From positions 8,990,001 to 9,054,000 of the forward strand of contig OY720100.1 of assembly GCA_963082875.1 (NCBI GenBank): a stretch of DNA of 64,000 nucleotides, given 5' to 3'. Position 1 is the stretch's first letter, and every line of letters begins with the position of its first letter. The notes below the pieces were generated by a model, which searched no databases, was not told where the DNA came from, and saw nothing but the letters and a program-made list of their open reading frames with translations. Shown here one piece after another: positions 52,890 to 64,000 of this stretch. A program made the position numbers and the translations under genes. The stretch comes from Corella eumyota (Eukaryota; Chordata; Ascidiacea; Phlebobranchia; Corellidae).

Positions 52890-55800
52890 ATGAATCTACG
52901 AAAGTTAATTGTTCTTATAACAGGTAAGGTTATGGTAAAAAGTTGTCAGTTTAAATTTATAGTACCTATTTATTTTAATACAATCTTACTATGATTGCTT
53001 TTTTAGATTAAGTATTGCAACGAATAACGTATTTAATTTACAATCTAAAATTTAGTACTATTCTTACAGTTATAAATACCTCAACAAGCATACCGATCCT
53101 CATTAAACCTCAATATAAAATACATGAAACGTTACATTGTGTAAACGGATTTGAACAAAACCAAGAATGTATATGTTACCACGGTTTTACGGGACCGCTT
53201 TGCGACAGCAAGTGTAATTTTGATATTTAATACTTTATATAAACGTGTTATACGTATTATACTTGAACATCGTTACTTGTCCTATATAATTTTGAAAAAC
53301 CTCGTCTTATAATTATCATTATTTGCAGCAACCAAAATCGTTGACCATAAATTCGATGTTGATCCTGATTTTAAAGTAGAAAAAGCAATACAACGCATGG
53401 TACACAACATTCATCTCTCATCCTTATTTTAACTAATTTATTCCGGTAAATCTTAATTATAATTCTAAATAAAAAAAATTTAAATACCAAATTATATTTT
53501 TTTAACATCATTTTAAAAGCTTTATAATTGTTATAGAATATTGGGCCTCGTGTAAACAACGAAGACATTGATTTTGACATCACCAAATCAACAGCGCGAT
53601 CTAGCGAACATAAGATTAGACAAACAACTAAACCCTTTACTTCGGAAGAAGTAAATTATTACTTCGCGCCTGTTACAAATACAGCAATAAATGTACAAAG
53701 CACGACTCAACAAAGTTTTGATGTTAAGTTGGTGGAAAACAACTCAAAAGAAAAAGATGATAACGATTCGACCACTAAAACTAAACAAATAGGCCTCCCG
53801 AATTTTGTACAAACTAAAAAATTTTCTTATTTTACGACAACTAACTTTAATCTAGTAAATAAAAATACAAGTTTAAATGAATCTGAAAGCTGGTCTTCAG
53901 GGTTCGAAATAAGCGGGGCAAACTCCGGGAACGAGTTCAATTTTGGCAGCGTTGGCGAAGACACCAAATATACAGACTTTTCCGGATCTGGTTCTACCAT
54001 TATTCACACAATTAAATCTAGTTTACAAAAACAAAGTATAACTGGCAATTACGTCAGTTCTGGAGACTTAAGAGGCGAACACGTGAATAACACTTCCTTG
54101 CAGCAAAATGAGTCGAGATACGATAGTTTTATGAGGAATGGTATTTACGGAGATACCCAACTTTTAAAAACTAATAATTCATTCATTATCCAAAATCCCA
54201 ATAGCACAGGTAGGTGTTAATGTATTGTAAAAAATAGACTAAAGCGAATTACACTATTTTTCAGGTTAAAAAATAATAAATATACTAAAAGTTTAGCACG
54301 ACGAAAAGCTAATAGGGACTTCCCCTAACTTATAATTGTTAAGTTGTTTACAAAAAATTACACGAGTTAACTATAGTTTGCATTACTTCCTCGGTTACAT
54401 GGCTAAGCCTAAAACAAGCTGCGAAGTTTTGTTTATTATTATTTATTTGAATTTAGTGGAATGCCAACATGGAATTGTACAACAAATTTTCAAGCAATGT
54501 TCATGTGATATCGGATACACAGGAAAATTTTGTGATACAGGTTTGAAAAATTTGAAATTACAGTTGTTTTAAAAACCTCTAATTACTTTTAGTTGTAATT
54601 TAACTTAAATATATATTACTTGATATAAATATTACAAGAATATTGTAATGCCGTTTTCTTTGTAGATGCGTTATTGCTTTTGCTAAAAAACACAAAAAAT
54701 ATTTTTTCATGTAAATATTATTTGATGAATTTATGTTTTTTTTAGGTTTAATAAATTACAGTTCAGGATCTGGTTTTATATCTGGTTCTGGTAGTGATTT
54801 AAATGAACAAACAACAAAAATACAACAAACTGATAAATGCTATCATGGAATTCCAGTTTATATAAAATTTTGTTTATGTCATTTTGGTTATAGTGGAGTT
54901 AGTTGTGAAATAGGTAAAGTAAATATTTTATAAATTTTTATTTAAATTAAGCCTTAAAGCAAAATCATTTGTCTGTTCTAGCTTAATTGATATTTCTGAA
55001 CAACAGAAATTTTTTTTTAGAAACATGTTTTTATTATTGACAGATTTGTTAAATCCAATTATCGATTATTCTATTATAAATGAAGCATCTGGGTCAAGCT
55101 CTGGGGAAGTATTTAGTGGGTCTGGGTCGGGAGAAATTTTTTTACAAGAAGGTAAAAAAAATTTAAAAAAATGTATATATTGATTTAAATAAAATACCTA
55201 CCAGTTTAATAATTGTATTGTTCTATAGAAAAAGAATCAATGTGGTCAAACACACAGAATGATAATTTACCATGGTTAAAAATTACTAAGTTTATGAAAC
55301 CATTTCGATTATTAGCAACACCTTGTAAGTATAGTATAGTGGGCCAAAATTTTTAAAAATTTGGAAAATTTATAAAAAAAAAATTAAAACTACTTTTTAT
55401 CACATTTTTATTTATTTTATTTACAGTTCATGCCAATGAAAAAACATTTGTGGCAGTTGCTAGTGGAGTAAAAAATACAATTTCTGAATTTCATTTTTCC
55501 CCTGACATCTATCAAAATAAATCTAATGTTTATATGTACAGGTAAAAAATGTTTACATTTGGAAACGACCAATTTTTTTACTTATTAAACAAATTTTTTT
55601 GGCTATCCACATAAACTTAATGCGCTTAAAAAGTTTAATAAAAATTTTTATTTAGATTTTCCCTTGTACCCCAACTTTCACCTAGAATCACTTCCAGGTT
55701 AGAAATAACCACTTGTTTTGTTACACAACCATTAGCTTACAAGTTATTTAAAACAACTATGTTGGACCCTATCTTAGGTAGGAAATAGTAGCAGTTAAAT

Positions 55801-58477
55801 AACTGCTTAATTTTGGCAATTAAACTTTAGAGTGTAAAAAACTATAAAAGATTATGTAAAAAAAACACAAAAAAGTAAAATTTTTCTGTAAATAATATTT
55901 CTTTTTATGCAATTTAATATTCCAAATTTTGTATTTGAAAGGCCCAAATTTGTTGTTACAGGAACTGCATTACCTACTTACTGTCCAGTAGTAAATGAAC
56001 CAATATCCAATCTTTTTACCTATTCTTATGAGATATTTCTACCTCATGCCGACTTTTCACCCGACGCAACTTTTATATTAGCACAATGGCATGGAACGCC
56101 TGACCCTACTATAATCATGGATGAATTTGGTTGCGTGGCAAAGTTAACCAACTATGATAGGTACAGATTGTGTGAGAAAGGGTCTTGTAGTAAAGGTAAT
56201 TGAAAATTTTTTTTATTTGTATTTTTTTCCAGTAGTTATAATAGAGAAACCTGCATACACAATTTTGTTTAAAACACACAAATTTTTTTTTATATTTATT
56301 TATCCTCAATGTGGTAAGGTCGTTTTTACGACCTTAACACAGAGTAACACCTTTTACCCCAACCCAGTTTTGAGTGGCCTTAAGTAGTTTAGAATATTAT
56401 TAATTAAAATTGCACTATGATTAAGCTGCTGATTAAGTGTTAGCTCAGCAGGAGTTCATACCGTTTATGGTGACTTACTCAAGGGTGGAGATCAAGTCTG
56501 AGACCTCATGTAGTAAAGCCAATCGTTTTTACCACTATACCATGCTGCTATTAAAAAAAAACATTTAATACAAACTAATTTAGTCTATTGATCAAAAATT
56601 TAATAAATCAACATTTTACAAACCATAAAACTATTTATTCTAATTTAAAAACACTGTAAATGTTAATCTTTGCTTTTTTTATTTTTCTAATCCAGGGAAA
56701 GTATATGATGATGAAAAACAATATATTGGACTTCAATATCAACAAGGAGGATATCCTCCCTTAACATTTGCAATAAAAAATCAAAGTTTTATTGTAACAT
56801 CTCGCTCTGATGCCCGATGTTTTATTGAAAGAGGAGGTTGCAGTTTAAACACCGCTAATCCTCCTTTACATTTTCATTGCCCTCACCACCCAAAACAACA
56901 GGTAAAAATAATTGAATTTTGTATGTCTAAACTATTTTTTTTACAATCTTGCCAATAATCAACATAAACTTTTTAGTCAAATAAACTTAGTCTTAATAGT
57001 TGTCAGTTGTTTTATATTTGAGTTTATGCACTTTAAGCAATCTGTACTTACAATATTGGGAATTTTCAAATTTGTGAACCTATTTAAAAATGTTTTATAA
57101 TATCTAGGTTATAGAATATCTTAATATCTGTCTTAAAGTATAACACTTTACTAAATGTTATACTACATAACTAAATCATTAACAAAGTGACTTATAACAA
57201 AACAACTAAACTTTGTTTTATTTAAACAGTACCAACTTTTATGGTCAATGCCTTTTGAGAAGTTCACGTTTGATAAATGGGTAAAGTTTGAGTGGAAAAT
57301 TAAGTGGAGTGAATATGGAACTCTAAAAAACAAACAAAGCAATGGTAATAATATTTCACTTTTCAATTTTTTACATTTTTTCTAAACATATTTTTCTTAA
57401 TCTTAGACCCTGGAGCATTGCTTTTTAACTCTTGGATTCGATTATATATAGATGACATAAAAGTTTTAGATTGGAAAGGCCCTTGTGGAAGAAATGATGA
57501 AGGAAGAGTTCCTTACTTTAAAGCTGGTAAATCAACACTAACCTTAACCCATGTACTATTGCCAAATATAAGCAAAAAATGAACATATGAATTTTTTATT
57601 AATCCAAACTCATTTATTTTTAGGTATTTATAATCCCAGTGGAAGTCCTTATTCATCAAGATATTACTTTAAAGATTACAAAACCAGAAATAATGACATA
57701 GGTTCTATACCAGCTTGGGAACAAGATGTTATTAAAAGTTTAAAAGTGAATAAAAATCGATACCCATCAACATTAAGTCTTAACAGTATGTCAACTTATA
57801 GTATATTGTATATTGTTTATTTAACTAAAAAAGACTTAAATTGTTATAAAAACATGATTAAAATTAAAACACAAAATAATTTTAAATAAAATTTTTAAGA
57901 ATCTTATTTAACATAAATTTTTTTGTGTAGGTTTTCGTACAGATTTAAAGTTTTTAAATGTTGGAGGTGATGGGAAATGTGTTCTTAGACCTCAAATTAA
58001 CCACGTTGCTAATCTTATGAAAACTAAATTAAGCAATAACTTGGGGTTAAACAAAAATGCAGTTGCACTTTTAAGAACTATGAGAAATGCTATAGAGGTT
58101 GGAGTTACTATAAGCTTGAATTTTATTATTATTTATATATATATATTTTTTTATTCTTGATGTGGAAAGGTCGAATGCGCGACCCAAACATAGAGAAGCA
58201 TTAGTTACTTCGACCTAGCCTGTGGCATTGCCCGAGATATTACATAGATTATCATTTAATATAATATGAACTTTTATATGTTGCAAAATAGCAAATTTAC
58301 TAATAACTAGTCATACTTATGTTCAATTTCATTTCTATTTTTTAGGAGCAAAGTTTTCAAATCAAGAAACTACAAAAGAGGGTGAAAAAATGCGAAAGAA
58401 ATCAAAATTTTGAATCGTCTGGTGACATTGAAAAATTAAAACTAAAAAGAATTAAGAAATCAAAGAGAAATTTATAA
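52890..58477 (+). CDS. Secreted EGF-module protein with heparin lyase I (PL13)-like domain
   Basis: Seventeen exons (52890..52923, 53070..53213, 53329..53399, 53537..54209, 54457..54540, 54746..54913, 55044..55151, 55229..55324, 55427..55541, 55656..55777, 55962..56195, 56696..56901, 57230..57344, 57407..57526, 57624..57785, 57931..58097, 58346..58477) join in phase to 916 residues. The N-terminus (MNLRKLIVLIT) fits a signal peptide. Three short EGF-like pieces follow (CICYHGFTGPLC, CSCDIGYTGKFC, CLCHFGYSGVSC) with Ser/Thr-rich and SGSG segments between. Residues ~470-790 match bacterial heparin lyase I: AQWHGTPDPT (H582), QQGGYPPLTF, FDKWVKFEWKIKWSEYG, GRNDEGRVPYFKAGIY (K762, Y766), like QWHGMPDRT, EQGGYPPLAF and GRNDEDGYYFKFGIY. 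In the bacterial enzyme the His and the Lys-x3-Tyr are catalytic. The tail is basic (KSKRNL). Early exon joins are less certain than the lyase part. Confidence 0.82.
56295..56551 (-). repeat. tRNA-derived SINE, second copy (lyase-gene intron)
   Basis: Same family and orientation as 21675-21960, moderately diverged. Shared landmarks include TATCCTCRATGTGG, the CAACCCAGT segment, TCAGCAGGAGTTC and the tRNA-like end ACCACTATACCATGCTGCT. Its B-box region is decayed. It lies wholly in the intron 56196-56695. Confidence 0.65.
58147..58260 (-). repeat. SINE fragment, tail-side part (lyase-gene intron)
   Basis: Matches the first ~110 bases of the plus-strand reading of the 21675 copy (ATGTGGAAAGGTCGAATGCG, then ACATAGAG and GCCTGTGGCA) and lacks the tRNA-like head, so it is a 5'-truncated insertion. 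It sits in the intron 58098-58345. Confidence 0.6.
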
Positions 58478-60234
58478 CAAAAAAGAGATTAAAAAAAATA
58501 TACATAACAACATTAGCCTCATACTATTATTTTATTATATGTGTAAATTTATTACCTCATATTTTACAACAATATCTAAAAAATAATACAAAAAAAATTA
58601 ATTTTATAAAACGCAGTGAAACTAGTTGAATTCGACGCTAGGTGGCCCGCGAGAGCTGTTTAGAAATCATTCTATTTTTTAAAGTCAATTAATTGGGTTG
58701 GGTTGGAAAAATAGTTTTCTTTTTAGATGTTAATCAAGTAAAAAGTTGGAAAGTGTTTTGCAATTAGCTAAAATGTTTTGCAAAACAGCTTAATATAATT
58801 ATATATGACGCATATCATTATGTGAAATGGTTAATGTTCCCTAGGTTACAGTAAGTGTATTTTATATAATTTCCATTTACAAATTACACATACCTTCGAG
58901 TTTTTTTAAAACAATGCATACATTAATTATTATTTCACACAAAAATGTGATGACATTACCTTTTTTACAAGATTTTTGTGTAGCCTTATAAGGCTGCAAA
59001 GCGCGCACTATGAATAAGAAAGTGTTACCAATATACAAATATTTGAAAAACTTGTCGGTAAATATATAAAATATGTTATTTATATGTATTACAGTGGCGC
59101 AATTTCCTGTTAGGTAACTTAAACATTTCAAGCAATGTAAAAATAAAAAAGCACAACAAATACATTTTTTTGGTTTTTAATTTATAATGACTTCAAACTA
59201 GCATTTTTTTAACCATTTCCGCTTGTTAAAAATGTAATTTTAATTACTTACGTTTTTTAAGTTAGCTAATACTAAAGTGATATTTAACACACAATACATG
59301 TTTCATAACTTTCTAATGACAACACAACAACCATTATAAAGTGTGATAGGAAATGTATATGTATCACCAAGTAGACTAAAAGTTAAAGGAACATCAAAAT
59401 CATTTAATATTTCTTGTTGATTTAGATTAATACAAAATTGCTTAATCGGGGTAAATGAATGACTTGAAAATGGTCAGCAAATTTTATCAGGCCAATATAA
59501 ACAAGTTTATTTACTGATGCATTTCTGACTACTTTGCTTGAGGTTAATTAAGCTAATTTAGTTAATATTACGCAACGTTATTAAAATTTAAATATTGTTT
59601 ATGTTAGAAGAATTTAACCAGACAAATTATTTCCATTCCGACGATGTTATATTACACTGGAGGCTGTTTCTGACCCTCGCGTGACGTCATTCCCAGTTTC
59701 TAAAGCAGAAAATGACGTCATATTACGCGTGAATTTGACAATTTGATTTCCTTCCAGAATTGAAATGCCAATTTAATAATGGAAACGAAAAATTAGCTGA
59801 GTTTACGCTTTTCTGCTAATGTCCTTATTTTAACTTTACCAGTTATGTTTTGTTATAGAACAATTTTATTGAACAAGAAAAATAATAGTTTTAAACGCAC
59901 TTATAATTATATAACTCGACTACTGACGTGTTAAACAGCGGTATATGAATGGCAAGATACAAATGGAACAACCTTGTATAACAAACAAATATGCAATCAC
60001 ACAAAAATCGTATATATAAATAAATACAGAATTGCATCAATTGAAACTTATAACACAATTATATTGCATTAAAAGACAGTATTAAGGTACATTTTGCTGG
60101 ACAGTACGCAAAAGCAACAGAAAAATTGCATTTTTACATTGTTTGCTTGATTTGAATGAGCTTTGAAGACTTAGCACTCAGTTTGTATGAATTGGCAAAT
60201 TTTTTTGATTTTTTAAAATTGTGTGACATTTTTT
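58478..60234. other. Convergent intergenic region
   Basis: About 1.8 kb between the 3' ends of the lyase-like gene (+) and the SLC25 carrier (-). No ORF, repeat or RNA gene recognised. Confidence 0.5.
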
Positions 60235-62582
60235 TTAGGATGCAAAACGAATTATTCCTTCATAAACAACCATCACAATCGCCATATTTGGCACCTAAAT
60301 ATTAAAAAAAAAAAATTTTAAATTGTTTAAAAAAAAATAATTTGGATATTTTTATTACTAAAAAAGTTTTAAAATAAATATAAAAAAATTACATACCTGT
60401 CTAACTAAATGAACAGTAAGACCACCATATAATCCTCTTACACCTTCATGACCATAAACTTTTTTAAATGTTTGTAGAACTCCGGTATATTTCTTTTGTT
60501 TGGATTCTTCCCGAAGTCTGGTACGAATAACTTCTACAAAAATTTAACAAAAACTGTAAATTTATGAGGCTATAAACTTAATAAATATTCTCGCATATGC
60601 TTTTAAGGTGCTTATGATATTCAATATCAATAACTAAAAAGGCTAAGACAGCCAAATCAGTAACTAGCATTTTTAAAGTTTTTAAAATGATCTACCTGCT
60701 GGGTAACTCATCACGGTTGAAGTAACTTTACACCCTGCACTAATTAAAGGTATGATACCAAATAATTCAGAAGATTTTTTAACATCACAATTTATACCAC
60801 CAGCTTCAGGTCGACACAGGTATTTCGACTGCAAAAATAAAAAGTTTAATTAATATTTGAACACTTCTAATATAAAAAAATTATTGTCCTTTTTAAACTT
60901 AACCCAAATAGTATTATTTTTTTGTGTTTTTCAATATTGCATAAATAGTAACAAATATATATTAATATTTACCCTTAAATTTTCGTACATCCAAAAATAC
61001 AAAACATTCTCAAACATAAGGCAATATGAAGCACCAACTCCTCTGTAAAAACCTTTCCAGCCCTCAGTACTCCACACTTTCTTACCACACTCAATTAAAC
61101 CTAATGAGGTGTTATTTAACCTAGAAATAAAAAGGACAAATTTAAATTATTGTCAACTTTTTAAAACTTAATTAACACAACATTCAAAGCTACAAATATC
61201 AAAAAATAAGTGTTTACCTTCTATGTAGTTGTTGTTTAGTTTTTAGCAACCAAATAGGGGATGATAAAGTTGTGGCACAAAGAGAACCAGTAAAAGCAGA
61301 TAAAATATGATTTAAAGATGAATCGGATTTTATTCCATTTTTCTGCAAGATTTCTTTACTTTTCTTGTACATGCAAAAATATGTTCCCCTAAAACGAAAA
61401 AGATGAATTAAAAATAAATTTTTTACCACATTTAATTTTATTTATTTTATAAAACGTCTTAAAGTTTATCTTACCTAGTTGGTACTATGGCAATTAAACT
61501 TGGTGCAAGTCCTTTAAATAAGGCTTGAGGGCCCTCAGTACGCACAATACATTTCCAATATTGAAAAATCAAGGGTTGCAAACTGTTACTGGTGAGCGTA
61601 ACACCGGTGCTATGTGCATTTCTTGCCGAATTACGAAACATTGAGGATATCAAATTTCTACTGGTGGAGTTTTTTAAAGGTGGGGGGCGTAAAATTTGCC
61701 TGGATGACCCAGGGTCATTTTTAAGGACTTCTAAAGGCCCAGACGACTGTTGTCTGGTCTTTAAAAGTTCTAAAGGCAAAGTTACACATGTTGATACAGC
61801 ACCAGCCGTTCTGAAAATTAAATATTGATTTTAATAAAAAAATTTAAAACTTTTTAATGAGCTTTAGAATATTTACACAGAAAAAAATTAAGGTTAGGTA
61901 ATCATTACCTTTAGTTTTACTCTAAAAATAGACTCAATTTAATCTTTATTACACTATATAAATTGTTATTGGCCTAATAATCAAGTAACGTTGTTTATAA
62001 CAAAAATTTACTACAAACCATGTAATTAATTGCATGTAAACAAATACGCCAACAATCGTCAAATTACGTCATAATGCAAGATTTTACGAACAACGAAAAT
62101 AATTACCAAAACAATTAATTAACCAATGAGCGACAAAGGCAAGACGCTGTTATTTACAACTACGTGACATAAGTTATAGTGAGTAATATATTGACTCCCT
62201 TAACCACGTCTATGTGCTACAAATACTGTATAACTTACCCGCCAGCGATGAAGTTGAGTAAATCGCCCACTGGTTTCTTCTCACAGTTTGAAACTTGACT
62301 TGTTTTTGGTATATTCGGTTGCTGTTTTAATTTGATATTTTGTTCGTTTGTTATTCGTTTAGATAATTCCGAATTAAGTCCCTTGCTAATATTTTGTTCT
62401 TTTTGCCAACGCGAATCGAAAGAACCAGGCTTTTGAACAGATGATAGAAAGAAATTGGCGACCTCAACACCCCTACTACTGGAGCGCGAAGTTTCGCAAT
62501 CAAATGATAATTTTTTCCCGGGTAATTTATTAGAGTTACCACCGCAAGCACAATCTTGTTCCGTACTCCATTTACTTTCCAT
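60235..62582 (-). CDS. SLC25A36: Mitochondrial pyrimidine-nucleotide carrier, SLC25A33/36 type
   Basis: Seven exons (62582..62239, 61810..61475, 61388..61218, 61120..60973, 60828..60696, 60533..60397, 60294..60235) join in phase to 442 residues. All three carrier signatures are present: PLELLKTR, PIWLLKTK and PAEVIRTR. The Trp in the second and the paired GLAPSLIAIVPTRGTYF, TEGWKGFYRGVGASY, VIRTRLREE and GLTVHLVRQVPN match human SLC25A36/33 (GLGPNLVGVAPSRAIYF, GLKGFYRGMSASY, VVRTRLREE, GLTTHLVRQIPN). The family exchanges pyrimidine nucleotides across the inner mitochondrial membrane. Odd points: about 110 extra N-terminal residues (Ser/Lys/Gln-rich, Cys-containing) before the first carrier helix, and a long Ser/Asn-rich matrix loop in repeat 1, making it ~130 residues longer than the human protein. 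Confidence 0.9.
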
Positions 62583-64000
62583 TTTTCTTAGTATTATATT
62601 TTTATCACCGTAGTATTAAACAACACTTTAACAATCTGCAATTTAAATTAAGAAATGTTAAACAACGCTATCGATAAAACCTAAAAAATTACCGATAAAA
62701 ATACGATAGTAATTTTTATAAAAGTGCCGTGAATGGAATAAACGCGAATTAAAAGCATATAAAAGAAAAAGAAATATAACCAGAAATATAGGCTAAAATA
62801 TTTCAATTTGGAAATTTATATGAAATTCAAGACGCTTTCCATAAGCCGGCATTTTTATACTGAATACGTTTTTGCAGGGCGCAGTGGCTATATAGAGCTA
62901 GTACTTTTCCATTGAGCGCAAGATTGCCAGTATTTTTCCATTACTGAACACTCACGACCCACGCGGCCAAAGCGTGATACATTTACCACGTGTCGCATTG
63001 ACAACAAGCGAGCACATGCTAATATAGAAATAACATCACGTCGTCACATTTATTAAACTCAGCATACCAACGCATTACAAATAATACAACACGGGAATAG
63101 AGTGGTGTCCAGCCAAATAAATGACACTAGTTTAATTTGCAAAATATTTTTTAGACATTAGTCATAAAATATTAATCATATATAACGAATACCGTGAAAA
63201 ATACTGATTTAAATTGAAAAAAGAAAGAAAAACGTTTTACGCTCGATTTACTGACTACGTGTCTAACTTTTTCGGTTGTCCATTACGAAGACTTAATGGT
63301 CAGAACCGACTTTTGTACTTTTTACGCTCTGCAGGTTAAGTAGGTGACGTTTATTTACGTCACAATATAAACAAACTAACTACGTCATAATTCGTTCTAC
63401 TTTCGCAGAAGAACATTTTACTTGATGGTATTTATTAAGAAACTTTATTTTATTAGGTTAAGTGTAATTTAAGCTTTATAATTTTACTGCATGATATTTA
63501 GAATAAATAACTCGGACAAAAAAAACAACACAATTGTTTAGTGTTACATAAAACACGACCTTTTTGGTTTGGATTAAAATAAAATTAAAAAATATACTGT
63601 ATTTCTCATTACACATTTAATCCAAACCTTAAATATACAATTGCTTAAAGCTATTTTGCTAAATTATCGTTTAGCCAATCACAGTTTAGGTCAAAGCCGC
63701 AAAACTTAAACAGGAAACTATGTAGTTCGCTATGGAAAATTACCAAGCTCGGCACAATGATTTATGAACGTATTTGCTACAATACCATTCCAGCAGCGTT
63801 AAATCATATTGTATTGTTAACTTCAAAGCATATGAAAATGTACAAGATATATATTTCCATTCAGTTTTACAGTGAAAAAGGGTGTAGACATTAAAACACA
63901 CCACGACCTAACGGCCAATCGCAGTAATTGGACTACAAACAATGACCGCCTACACTCAATTATCAAAAAATATAATTTGACTACAACAAAAATAAACTTT
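62583..64000. other. Region upstream of SLC25 gene, to window end
   Basis: Promoter side of the minus-strand carrier gene, then AT-rich DNA with no supported ORF or exon chain. Confidence 0.5.

Noticed and set aside
53371-53586. Minus-strand ORF in the lyase-like gene
   Set aside because: Mostly intron sequence in reverse; no homology.

Overview
The window is AT-rich animal nuclear DNA with many short, GT-AG introns (mostly 70-500 bp). Gene structures were rebuilt by eye from protein homology, splice signals and phase bookkeeping. The gene set (a G-beta subunit, GOLIM4, C8orf33/UPF0488, ANKRD49, SCHIP1, a CYP2-clan P450, a SLC25A33/36 carrier) and the compact AT-rich layout suggest an invertebrate chordate. 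A tunicate is my best guess, but this is inference from style and content, not from a diagnostic marker.

Layout. 1-2484 (+): 3' part of a multi-exon gene encoding a DDE-transposase-like protein. It runs tail-to-tail, 75 bp apart, into 2560-3581 (-), a free-standing P2X7 C-terminal (ballast/zinc) domain gene. 3582-7410 is non-coding. 7411-10803 (-): GNB1-type G-protein beta subunit, nine coding exons. 10804-14984: non-coding. 14985-16753 (+): four-exon gene of unknown function with a poly-lysine tail. 17980-23270 (-): GOLIM4 (GPP130) with an inserted in-phase Kunitz exon, a tRNA-derived SINE and a miRNA-like hairpin in its introns. 23568-30164: a complete-looking Mutator-like DNA transposon with a 9-bp target-site duplication, arms built of inverted 179-bp tandem repeats, and one 1112-codon ORF (MULE transposase + SWIM + Ulp1 protease + PHD). 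30936-31923 (-): C8orf33-like. 32201-33829 (-): ANKRD49-like. 35044-37432 (+): cytochrome P450. 39018-45655 (-): SCHIP1. 48974-51932 (+): secreted protein with an N-terminal-histidine LPMO-like domain, Thr-rich linker and unknown C-domain. 52890-58477 (+): 17-exon secreted protein with EGF-like modules, SG-rich segments and a heparin-lyase-I (PL13)-like catalytic domain. 60235-62582 (-): SLC25A33/36-like mitochondrial carrier.

Most genes are unrelated housekeeping or signalling genes. The striking part is 48.9-58.5 kb. Two adjacent same-strand genes there look like extracellular polysaccharide-active enzymes, one oxidative/copper-type and one a glycosaminoglycan lyase of a family known mainly from bacteria, both split by introns and so resident in the animal genome. 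The second most striking item is the Kunitz domain spliced into GOLIM4 by a phase 1-1 exon.
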